In this document: positions 33,024-39,669 of the stretch, piece by piece
Layout: every line of letters starts with the position of its first letter
Position numbering within the stretch: position 1 is the first letter of the stretch
Source: Streptosporangiales bacterium
GTDB taxonomy: Bacteria > Actinomycetota > Actinomycetes > Streptosporangiales > WHST01
Length of the DNA: 39,669 nt
Assembly (NCBI GenBank): GCA_009379955.1
Contig: WHST01000056.1
Location: 1-39,669, forward strand
Reading direction: 5' to 3'
Notes under the pieces: model-generated
Databases searched by the model: none
Seen by the model: only the letters and a program-made list of their open reading frames with translations
Told to the model about the DNA's origin: nothing
Position numbers and translations under genes: made by a program

Positions 33024-34334
33024 ATGTCCACTCGCCCGGACGTCGCGTCGTCGGGACTCATGGAGGATCCGCAGGGCAGACGACTGCGCCGCATGCAGTG
33101 GACGGTGCTCGTCGCGACGATGTTCTGCTACCTGTTCTTCTACACGGGGCGGCAGACCTTCGGGTTCGCGATCCCCGGCATGCAGGAGGAGTTCGACGTC
33201 ACCAAGGCGCAACTGGGCTGGGTGAGCACCGCGCTGCTCTGGAGCTACGCGATCGGCCAGGCGATCAACGGCAACCTCGCGGACAAGTTCGGCGGCCGCC
33301 GGATCATGACGCTCGGCGCCCTCGCCTCCACCGGCATCAACTGGATCGTGAGCCTCGGCACGGGCCTCGGGACCATCGCGGCGCCGTGGGCCGTCAACGG
33401 ATACTTCCAGGCGATGGGCTGGTCCGCGGGCGGCCGGGTCCTCTCCAACTGGTGGCCGAGCAGGGAACGCGGCAAGACATACGGCTTCTACGTGCTGGCA
33501 GCGGGAACGGGCTCGGTCGTCGCGTTCCTGACGTCGGTCGTGGTGCTCGACGTGTGGGACCTCGACTGGCGCTGGATCTTCCGCATCCCCGTCCTGCTGA
33601 TGCTCGTCGGCGGCATCACGTTCTTCCTCGTCGCCCGCAACCGGCCGCAGGAGCGCGGCCTGCCGTCGCCCGTCGACGAGACCGACACCACGCTCGCGGC
33701 CGAGGCAGTCGGCGGTAAGTCGAAGGTCAGCTCCAAGGAGCGCTACCTGGCGGTGCTCAGGCAGCCGAAGATCTGGATCACCGGCATCTCGATCGGCTTC
33801 CAGAACTCCGCGCGCTACGGCCTGCTCGTCTGGGTTCCCGTGCACTTCCTCGGCGACGCCTGGAGCGAGGGGAAGGCGGCCGGCGGGGTGAGCCCGCTGT
33901 GGATCTCCATCGCACTGCCGGTCGGCATGGCGATCGGCGCCATGGCGAACGGGCAGATCTCCGACCGCGTCTTCGGCTCCCGGCGCAGCCAGCCGATCAT
34001 GGCGTTCATGGCGCTCGGAGCGCTCTCGTCGATCGCGATGATCTTCATCCCCACGACGTCGACGGCGCTCGCCATCGGCATGCTGTTCCTCACCGGCTTC
34101 TTCGTGTACGGCCCGCAGGCGTCGTTCTGGGCACTGTGCCCCGACCTCGTCGGCGCGGCTCGGGCGGGCACGGCGACCGGCGTGGTGAACTTCTTCGCCT
34201 ACCTGTTCGCCGGCTTCAGCGAGCCGCTGATCGGGCACCTGATCGACACGTCGGGGCACACGTCGTACGTGTTCATCGTGGTGGCCATCTGCTGCGCGGC
34301 GAGCGCGGGCATGGCCGCACTCATCCGCCGCTAG
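33024..34334 (+). CDS. MFS transporter of the organophosphate:phosphate antiporter type (probable phosphonate importer)
   Basis: The 436-residue protein has about 12 membrane helices. The N-terminal sequence MFCYLFFYTGRQTFGFAIPGMQ places a conserved Tyr/Arg in helix 1, as in GlpT/UhpT-type organophosphate antiporters, where the Arg binds phosphate. GWVSTALLWSYAIGQAINGNLADKFGGRRIM (in pieces, residues about 54-90) is motif A. A matching substrate would be phosphonoacetate or the alcohol or aldehyde precursor used by the neighbouring enzymes; this is inferred from context. The ATG at 33024 has GGAGG upstream (33013-33017) and lies 23 bases after phnA. Confidence 0.88.
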   Translation: MSTRPDVASSGLMEDPQGRRLRRMQWTVLVATMFCYLFFYTGRQTFGFAIPGMQEEFDVTKAQLGWVSTALLWSYAIGQAINGNLADKFGGRRIMTLGALASTGINWIVSLGTGLGTIAAPWAVNGYFQAMGWSAGGRVLSNWWPSRERGKTYGFYVLAAGTGSVVAFLTSVVVLDVWDLDWRWIFRIPVLLMLVGGITFFLVARNRPQERGLPSPVDETDTTLAAEAVGGKSKVSSKERYLAVLRQPKIWITGISIGFQNSARYGLLVWVPVHFLGDAWSEGKAAGGVSPLWISIALPVGMAIGAMANGQISDRVFGSRRSQPIMAFMALGALSSIAMIFIPTTSTALAIGMLFLTGFFVYGPQASFWALCPDLVGAARAGTATGVVNFFAYLFAGFSEPLIGHLIDTSGHTSYVFIVVAICCAASAGMAALIRR

Positions 34335-34349
34335 TCGAGGGGGAGACGC

Positions 34350-35432
34350 ATGTCGAAGACGGCGACAGCGGCCGTGTGGAACGGGCCCGCAGACGGCTTC
34401 CGGATGGCGAACGTCGCGCTGCCCACCCTCGCCGCCGGCGAGGTGCTGGTCGAGACCCGTGCCGCCACGTTGTGCGGCAGCGACCTGCACACCATTGCCG
34501 GCGAGCGTGAGACGCCGCTGCCGACCGTGCTCGGCCACGAGATGGTCGGCGACGTCGTCGGCGTCGGCGGTCGCGTCGAGACGCACGACGGCCGGCCGGT
34601 CGAGCCGGGCATGCGGGTCACCTGGACCATCGGGGCGTCCTGCGGTAAGTGTCGGCGGTGCGTCCGCGGGCTGCCGCAGAAGTGTGTGGCGCTGCGCAAG
34701 TACGGTCACGCGACGATGACCGGCGAGTGGGCGCTCAGCGGAGGGCTCGCCAGCCACTGCCACCTCGTCGCGGGGACCGGGATCGTCGCGGTGCCCGACA
34801 CCATGCCCGACGCGCTCTCGACGCCGGCGAACTGCGCGACGGCGACGGTGGTGTGCGCCGTCCGCAAGGTCGGCGTGACCGTGGGCGAGACCGTGGTGGT
34901 GACGGGCTGCGGCATGCTGGGTCTCACGGCCGTCGCGTACCTGTGCTCGATCGGCGTGCGTGACGTCGTGGCGTGCGACGTCGACGCGGCACGGCGTTCC
35001 CTGGCCGAGGGTGCGGGCGCATCCGCGGCCGTCGCACCCGACGAGCTGGCCGGCGCCGTCCGCGAGCTGACGGGCGGCGAGGGTGCGGAGGCGGTGCTCG
35101 ACATGTCGGGGAGCAACGCGGCCATCACCTCGGCACTCGACCTGCTCGCCATCGGTGGCCGGCTCGGGCTCGTGGGCTCGGTGTTCCCCACGTCCGCGAT
35201 CGGCATCGTGCCCGAGGCGATGGTCCGCGGACTGCTGACGGTCACCGGCGTCCACAACTACGCGCCCGGCGACCTCGTCGAGGCGGTGCGCTTCCTCGAC
35301 GAGCAGGCAGACCGCGAGCTGTTCGGCGGCTTCGTGCCCGACACGTTCCCGCTCGACCGGCTCGACGACGCCGTCGCGCACGCCGTGGCGAAGCGTCCAC
35401 CCCGGGTCGCCGTCGACCCGCGACAGGGTTGA
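34350..35432 (+). CDS. Zinc-dependent alcohol dehydrogenase, phosphonate-associated type
   Basis: The 360-residue medium-chain dehydrogenase has a catalytic zinc site (C42 in LCGSDLHT, GHEMVGDVVG) and a complete structural zinc lobe (CGKCRRCVRGLPQKC). Its Rossmann fold begins VVVTGCGMLGLTAVAYL; the following acidic CDVD suggests NAD+ preference. It resembles the family annotated as phosphonate catabolism-associated alcohol dehydrogenase (TIGR03366, from memory). Between a phosphonoacetate hydrolase and an aldehyde dehydrogenase, the obvious role is oxidation of a hydroxyalkylphosphonate such as 2-hydroxyethylphosphonate to phosphonoacetaldehyde. The start has GAGGGGGAG upstream, 15 bases after the transporter. 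The substrate is inferred. Confidence 0.88.
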   Translation: MSKTATAAVWNGPADGFRMANVALPTLAAGEVLVETRAATLCGSDLHTIAGERETPLPTVLGHEMVGDVVGVGGRVETHDGRPVEPGMRVTWTIGASCGKCRRCVRGLPQKCVALRKYGHATMTGEWALSGGLASHCHLVAGTGIVAVPDTMPDALSTPANCATATVVCAVRKVGVTVGETVVVTGCGMLGLTAVAYLCSIGVRDVVACDVDAARRSLAEGAGASAAVAPDELAGAVRELTGGEGAEAVLDMSGSNAAITSALDLLAIGGRLGLVGSVFPTSAIGIVPEAMVRGLLTVTGVHNYAPGDLVEAVRFLDEQADRELFGGFVPDTFPLDRLDDAVAHAVAKRPPRVAVDPRQG

Positions 35433-35449
35433 CACAGCAGAGGAGATCG

Positions 35450-36907
35450 ATGGAACCGGTTGAGGCAAGGCATCTCGGCAACTACGTCGACGGCGAGTGG
35501 CGGCCTGGTGAGAGCGGGCGCACCAGGACCGACGTCAACCCCGCGGACACCGAGGACCACATCGGCGACTTCGCCGAGTCCGGCGCGGGCGACGCCGACC
35601 TGGCCGTCAGGGCCGCGACCGCCGCATTCGAGGAGTGGCGCGGTCGCGGGCCGATCGCGCGGGCCGAGGTGCTGCGTCGCGCGGGACGGCTGATCGAGGA
35701 GCGTCGTGACGTGATCGCGGCCGCGATCACGCGCGAGCAGGGCAAGCGGCTCGGCGAGGCGCGTGGCGAGGTCGACCGCGGTCTCGCGATCCTCGACTTC
35801 ACGGCCGGTGAGGCCCGCCGGCTCAACGGGGTCACCACGCCGGCGGAGGAGCCGCGGACGGTCGCGATGACGTTCCGCCGACCCATCGGCGTCGTCGGTC
35901 TGGTGACGCCGTGGAACTTCCCGTTCACCATCCCGATGTGGAAGGTGGCGCCCGCGCTGCTCGCCGGGTGCACCGCGGTGCTCAAGCCGTCGCCGTTCAC
36001 GCCGCACACGGCCGCGCTGCTCGTCCAGGCGTTCCACGACGCGGGTACACCGCCGGGCGTCCTCAACCTGGTCCAGGGTGACCGGGAGGTCGGCGAGGCG
36101 CTCGTCGGGCACCGTGGCGTGGTCGGCATCTCGTTCACCGGCTCGCTGCCCGTCGGCCGCGCGATCCAGCAGGCGGGCGCGCCGCGGCTGCTGCGCACCC
36201 AGCTCGAGCTCGGCGGCAAGAACGCCGTCCTCGTGCTCGACGACGCCGACCTCGACAAGGCGACCGACGCGATCGTGCACGGCGCGTTCGGCCAGGCCGG
36301 CCAGCGATGCAGCGCCACCAGCCGGGTGGTGGTCGACCGCGCCGTCAAGGAGGACCTGCTCGAACGGCTCGTCGCGCGGGTCGGCGCGATGCGCGTGGGC
36401 CCGGGGACGGACGAGGGTGCCGACATCGGGCCCGTCGTCAACGAGGAGCGCATGCGCGCGTGCCTCGACGCGATCTCGGGTGCGACCGCAGCGGGAGCGA
36501 AGGTCGCCTGCGGCGGCGAGCGTGTCACCGGCGGCCTGCCGCCCGGGTGGTACGTCCAGCCGACCGTGCTGCGCGACGTCCCGTGGGACAGCGAGATCGC
36601 ACAGGAGGAGATCTTCGGACCGGTCCTGTCGGTCGTCGACTGCGACGGGTTCGACGACGCGATCCGCATCGCGAACTCGGTGCGGTACGGCATGTCGGGC
36701 ACGGTGTTCACCCAGGACCCCAGCCGCATCTTCGAGGCGCTCGACCGGCTCGAGGCGGGCATGCTGCACGTCAACCGGCCGGGCGTCGGCGCGTACGCCC
36801 ACCTGCCACACATGGGCACGAAGGACTCGCAGTTCGGTCCGCCCGAGTGCTCGCCCGAGGTGTGGGACTTCTACACCGAGTGGCGCTCAGCTTGCCTGAC
36901 CTACTGA
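35450..36907 (+). CDS. phnY: Aldehyde dehydrogenase, probable phosphonoacetaldehyde dehydrogenase
   Basis: The 485-residue NAD(P)+-dependent aldehyde dehydrogenase has the general base E253 (LELGGKN) and nucleophile C287 ([12 protein letters not shown]). Other landmarks are [27 protein letters not shown] and the C-terminal [10 protein letters not shown]253/C287 lie near the positions reported for Sinorhizobium PhnY (about 254/291, from memory). Linked to phnA, the expected reaction is phosphonoacetaldehyde to phosphonoacetate. Other aldehydes (for example succinate semialdehyde) cannot be excluded from sequence. The ATG at 35450 is preceded by GAGGAG, 17 bases after the alcohol dehydrogenase. 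It is the last gene of the operon. Confidence 0.85.
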   Translation: MEPVEARHLGNYVDGEWRPGESGRTRTDVNPADTEDHIGDFAESGAGDADLAVRAATAAFEEWRGRGPIARAEVLRRAGRLIEERRDVIAAAITREQGKRLGEARGEVDRGLAILDFTAGEARRLNGVTTPAEEPRTVAMTFRRPIGVVGLVTPWNFPFTIPMWKVAPALLAGCTAVLKPSPFTPHTAALLVQAFHDAGTPPGVLNLVQGDREVGEALVGHRGVVGISFTGSLPVGRAIQQAGAPRLLRTQLELGGKNAVLVLDDADLDKATDAIVHGAFGQAGQRCSATSRVVVDRAVKEDLLERLVARVGAMRVGPGTDEGADIGPVVNEERMRACLDAISGATAAGAKVACGGERVTGGLPPGWYVQPTVLRDVPWDSEIAQEEIFGPVLSVVDCDGFDDAIRIANSVRYGMSGTVFTQDPSRIFEALDRLEAGMLHVNRPGVGAYAHLPHMGTKDSQFGPPECSPEVWDFYTEWRSACLTY

Positions 36908-36932
36908 TCCGCGCGCACGCCATAATCGGCCG
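36897..36932 (+). promoter_or_regulatory. Probable leaderless promoter of the DinB gene
   Basis: CATAAT (36921-36926) ends six bases before the ATG at 36933, and no Shine-Dalgarno is present. A weak -35-like TGACCT lies at 36897-36902, 18 bases upstream and overlapping the end of the aldehyde dehydrogenase gene. The DinB gene therefore seems to have its own promoter. Confidence 0.45.
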
Positions 36933-37446
36933 ATGAGCGCCATCGAACGCCCCAAGACACCGCTGAACGCCGACGAGCGCACCACTCTCGAGAGCTGGCT
37001 CGACTTCCACCGCACGACGCTCGCCATCAAGTGCGACGGCCTGGACGACGAGCAGGCCGCGACCGCCTCCGCGCCGCCGTCCCGCATCACCCTCACGGGT
37101 CTCGTCCAGCACATGGCGGAGGTGGAGCGCAACTGGTTCCGCCGGGTGTTCGCCGGCGAGAAGGTCCCGCCCCTCTACGATCTTCCCGGCCGAGCCCGGA
37201 GGCCCCGACGGGGGCTTCGAGCTGGCCGCGGGCGCCACTCTGCGAGCCGCGTTCGACACCTGGCACGCGGAGATCGCCCACTCCCGCGAGCTCAGCGCCG
37301 GCCGCAGTCTGACCGACACCTGCCGGTTGGGGGACAAGGAGGTCAGCCTCCGCTGGATCTACGTCCACATGATCGAGGAGTACGCTCGGCACAACGGCCA
37401 CGCCGACCTGCTCAGGGAACGCCTCGACGGCACCACCGGCACCTAG
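36933..37446 (+). pseudogene. DinB/DUF664 (mycothiol-transferase-like) gene broken by a single frameshift
   Basis: The first 83 codons (36933-37181) encode a DinB-like N-terminus: [24 protein letters not shown] and [20 protein letters not shown], with a metal-binding His. After GTCCCGCCCCTCTACGAT the match shifts to the +1 frame from about 37183. That frame reads [17 protein letters not shown] and later [20 protein letters not shown], the family's C-terminal hallmark, and stops at TAG 37444-37446. Together the parts give a normal-length protein of about 170 residues. One inserted base near 37182 explains the break. It may be a real pseudogene or a sequence error. Family members are thiol-dependent (mycothiol) transferases or isomerases. 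Confidence 0.8.
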
Positions 37447-37469
37447 TGTCTAGCGGAGCGGGACCTGCG

Positions 37470-38375
37470 ATGGAGCAGATCAACTTTCACCGGCTGTGGA
37501 TCTTCCTCCAGGTGGTGGAGTGCGGCGGGTTCTCCGCGGCGGGCACGAAGCTGTTCATGAGCCAGCCGTCGGTGTCCAACCAGGTGCGCCAGCTCGAGGC
37601 GTCCCTCGACGCGAGCCTCGTCGACCGGTCGGGCGCGAAGGTGCGGCCGACGGCGGAGGGCGAGGTGCTCGCCGCATACGCACGGCGGCTGTTCCTGCTC
37701 GCAGACGAGGCGGTCACCGCGGTCCGGCAGGTGCAGGGACTGACGCGCGGACGCCTCGCCATCGGTGGCACCACGACCGTGGGCACGTACCTGCTGCCGA
37801 TGCTGCTCGCGCGCTTCCACCGCGAGCACCCGTCGATCGACAGCGACCTGTACGTCGGCAACGCCGAGCAGGTCACCCGCCGCCTCGTCGAGGGCGAGCT
37901 CGGCCTCGCCGTCCTCGCCGGGCGGCCGCAGGCCGAGCAGCTGGAGTGCGAGCAGATCCTCACCGACCAGCCGGTCGTCATCGTGCCGCCCGACCATCCC
38001 CTCGCGGGACGGACGACGGCGCCCGAGGCGCTCGCGGGCGAGGTGTTCATCCTGCGCGAGAAGGGCTCGTCCACGCGGGCGATGCAGACCACCGCGCTGG
38101 CGCTCTGGCGCCTGGAGGACGTCAACTCGACCGAGGTGTGGGGCACCGAGACGTTGAAGCAGGCCGTGCACGCCGGGCTCGGGCTCTCGCTGATCTCCGA
38201 GCACGCGGTGGGCCACGAGGTCGTCGACGGTCGCCTCGCGACGCTGACGGTCGAGCCCGCCCCAGCCGGCCGGCCCATCGTCGCCGGCCACCGCCGCGAC
38301 CGCCTGCTCTCCCCGACCGAGCAGGCCTTCCTCGACCTGCTGCGCCACGTCGAGGAGTGGCCCCCGCAGACCTGA
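37470..38375 (+). CDS. LysR-family transcriptional regulator
   Basis: The 301-residue protein has an N-terminal winged helix-turn-helix (residues 1-60: [21 protein letters not shown], then [14 protein letters not shown]). A type-2 periplasmic-binding-like effector domain follows from about 90 to 290 ([23 protein letters not shown]). The ATG at 37470 has GCGGAGCGGGA upstream; it is 23 bases after the broken DinB gene. LysR proteins usually control a neighbouring operon with a small-molecule coinducer, and phosphonoacetate operons elsewhere have a LysR activator (PhnR). It could regulate the phosphonate genes upstream, though it is not divergent from them. The effector is unknown; similarity to CysB/CbbR-type members gives no clear hint. 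Confidence 0.9.
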   Translation: MEQINFHRLWIFLQVVECGGFSAAGTKLFMSQPSVSNQVRQLEASLDASLVDRSGAKVRPTAEGEVLAAYARRLFLLADEAVTAVRQVQGLTRGRLAIGGTTTVGTYLLPMLLARFHREHPSIDSDLYVGNAEQVTRRLVEGELGLAVLAGRPQAEQLECEQILTDQPVVIVPPDHPLAGRTTAPEALAGEVFILREKGSSTRAMQTTALALWRLEDVNSTEVWGTETLKQAVHAGLGLSLISEHAVGHEVVDGRLATLTVEPAPAGRPIVAGHRRDRLLSPTEQAFLDLLRHVEEWPPQT

Positions 38376-38432
38376 CCCCGGTGGGTCGTCGGACGGGCCG
38401 GCCGCGCCGCCGGGCCAGGGTCCACGACCCAC

Positions 38433-38488
38433 ACCCGTGAGGGGCACCCCGACCGTGTCCTGGCACGGTGAGGGTGCCGTTCACGGGT
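38433..38488. terminator. Long hairpin terminator, second copy of the dispersed repeat
   Basis: Outer arms ACCCGTGA (38433-38440) and TCACGGGT (38481-38488) are exact. Inner arms GGCACCCCGACCGTG (38443-38457) and CACGGTGAGGGTGCC (38464-38478) have two mismatches. It lies between the LysR gene and the sulfotransferase. The core is the same as at 12054-12089. Confidence 0.65.
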
Positions 38489-38548
38489 CGGGCTCGCCGC
38501 GGCTGCCACTGGCGGCTCCGGCCCGGGCTCGCAGTACCCTTGCCCGTC

Positions 38549-39535
38549 ATGGAACGTGACCGACCCATCTTCGTGATGGGCTGCCCGCGGTCGGGGACGA
38601 CCATGCTGCAGCTGATGCTGCACGCCCACCCGCGCATCGCGATCCCGCCCGAGAACAGGTTCCTGCTGCCCACGTACACCGGGCGCCGCGAGTTCGGCGA
38701 CCTCCGCGACGCCGGCAACCGGCGCAAGGTCGCCGAGCGCATCGTGGGGAAGGGCTCGCATTTCAAGGACCTCGGCCTCGACCGCGCAGCGGTCACCGAG
38801 GAGATCGTCGCGGGACCACCGACGGTCGGCTCGGCGCTCGGCATCGTGTTCCGCGCCTACGCCCGTCGGTTCGACAAGCCGCGCTGGGGTGACAAGCGGC
38901 CGGCGTACCACCACTTCCTGCCGTTCGTGCTGCGGATGTTCCCGGACGCACAGTTCATCCAGATCGTCCGCGACGGGCGCGCGTGCGTGGCGTCGCTCAA
39001 GCGGATGCCGTGGTGGACCCACGACACACCTACCGCGATCGCGGAGTGGGCCCTGGCGTTCGACAACTGTCGCAGATACGCGCGCACGCTGCCGGCCGAC
39101 ACGTTCCACGAGATCCGCTACGAGAACCTCGTCGCCGAGCCCGATGCCGAGCTGAAGTCGCTGTGCGCCTTCCTCGGCGAGGACTACGACGAGGCCATGA
39201 GCAAGCCCAAGGACCAGGCCACGGTCGCCGTCCCCTCGCACAAGAAATGGCACGTCGCCACCCACCAGGACGTCTCGTCCGACCAGGTGGCGAAGTGGCA
39301 GCAGGAGCTCGAGCCGTGGGAGATCGAGCTGTGCGAGGCGGTGCTGGGCAAGCGGCTGCGCTCGTACGGCTACGACCTCACCGGCGCCGGCCGGCCCTCG
39401 TCCCGTGCCCTGTTCACGTACGCGAAGCGGAGCACGCGCCGCAGGCAGTCGCAGCGTCGCCGGATGCTCACCGACCGCGTCGCGCTGCTCCGCGACCGGC
39501 ACCCCGTCGCCGACCAGCGCAGCCTCGGCCGCTAG
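38549..39535 (+). CDS. Sulfotransferase family protein
   Basis: The 328-residue PAPS-dependent enzyme moves a sulfo group to an unknown acceptor. The 5'-phosphosulfate loop is FVMGCPRSGTTMLQL (about residues 8-22) and the 3'-phosphate-binding motif IVRDGRACVASL (about 140-151). The family core ends near residue 290; a basic tail follows (KRSTRRRQSQRRR). It resembles the heparan-sulfate/Stf0-like bacterial group found with glycan or secondary-metabolite genes. No Shine-Dalgarno is clear; TACCCT (38534-38539) could be a -10. It stands after a terminator, so it is likely its own transcription unit. Confidence 0.88.
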   Translation: MERDRPIFVMGCPRSGTTMLQLMLHAHPRIAIPPENRFLLPTYTGRREFGDLRDAGNRRKVAERIVGKGSHFKDLGLDRAAVTEEIVAGPPTVGSALGIVFRAYARRFDKPRWGDKRPAYHHFLPFVLRMFPDAQFIQIVRDGRACVASLKRMPWWTHDTPTAIAEWALAFDNCRRYARTLPADTFHEIRYENLVAEPDAELKSLCAFLGEDYDEAMSKPKDQATVAVPSHKKWHVATHQDVSSDQVAKWQQELEPWEIELCEAVLGKRLRSYGYDLTGAGRPSSRALFTYAKRSTRRRQSQRRRMLTDRVALLRDRHPVADQRSLGR

Positions 39536-39620
39536 GAGCGTGGGTCCGTATTGGCGAATCCGCCGCGCCGCGGCGCTGATGGGGCTGCTGGGCGGTTAGC
39601 GTGGCGGGCCGTGTGCCGGC

Positions 39621-39669
39621 ATGAGTGAGGTGGTCGTGCTCGTCGTTGATGCTCAGCGATCAGCGATCA
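39621..39669 (+). CDS. Possible start of a further gene, cut by window edge
   Basis: The ATG at 39621 opens a frame reading MSEVVVLVVDAQRSAI to the end of the window. No strong ribosome-binding site precedes it (GTGCCGGC). The last 17 bases contain a repeated 7-base unit (TCAGCGA twice, then TCA). Sixteen residues are too few to name a family, and the 85 bases before it hold no gene. Confidence 0.3.
   Translation, partial: MSEVVVLVVDAQRSAI

Noticed and set aside
32964..35468. Long minus-strand frame over the transporter and alcohol dehydrogenase
   Set aside because: It is low-complexity His/Asp/Arg/Glu sequence opposite two clearly identified enzymes, hence a shadow.
36933..38375. A single DinB-LysR fusion protein of 480 residues
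   Set aside because: The DinB C-terminal half is found in another frame up to a stop at 37446, and LysR has its own ATG and ribosome-binding site at 37470. The fusion is produced by a frameshift.

Overview
The window is high-GC DNA from an actinomycete (Actinomycetota). Supporting signs are ClgR, an F420-type luciferase-like oxidoreductase, a DinB/DUF664 (mycothiol-linked) protein, an Lhr helicase, WXG100-like proteins and probable leaderless transcripts. The gene order resembles non-Streptomyces lineages such as Propionibacteriales or Jiangellales, but the genus cannot be fixed from the sequence. I see no rRNA, tRNA or CRISPR array.

Region by region. (1) 1-71 is the 5' end of an IS701-like transposase cut by the window edge. 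(2) 149-952 is a Nei-type DNA glycosylase, then a small membrane protein behind a CsoR-like operator. (3) 6987-1609 (minus) is a sigma/anti-sigma fusion protein followed by the housekeeping series rimO, pgsA, cinA(pncC), clgR and a helical possibly diiron protein. (4) 7350-12005 (plus) is an accessory block: a degenerate GGDEF protein, small ORFs including a 23-residue ORF ending in two Trp codons followed by a strong three-way-junction fold, WXG100-like secreted-protein genes, and a polymorphic toxin in two ATGA-overlapping pieces with a likely immunity gene. This block lies between ftsK (14723-12144) and the rimO series, which are commonly neighbours in actinomycetes. (5) 14859-17702 holds a leaderless HTH gene coupled to a Clp-N protein, a fatty acid desaturase and an F420-type oxidoreductase; a DUF72 gene converges on them. 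(6) 18781-28794 holds a membrane-spanning S15 hydrolase/ABC ATPase fusion with its permease, lhr, a SIMPL-domain protein behind twin palindromes, and an MFS exporter. (7) 31489-28791 (minus) is a MacB/FtsX-type ABC exporter pair. (8) 31762-36907 is a compact phosphonate-degradation operon: phosphonoacetate hydrolase, an organophosphate-type MFS importer, a zinc alcohol dehydrogenase and an aldehyde dehydrogenase. A frameshifted DinB gene, a LysR regulator and a sulfotransferase follow.

The most interesting system is the phosphonate operon. It has an alcohol dehydrogenase and an aldehyde dehydrogenase feeding PhnA, with no PhnW transaminase in view. This suggests oxidation of a hydroxyalkylphosphonate (for example 2-hydroxyethylphosphonate) to phosphonoacetaldehyde, then phosphonoacetate, then acetate plus phosphate. 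Second are the toxin block with its tandem-Trp leader and structured RNA candidate, and the S15 hydrolase/ABC fusion. Dispersed hairpins of one family sit at 12054-12089 and 38433-38488, with a half-copy near 17790.
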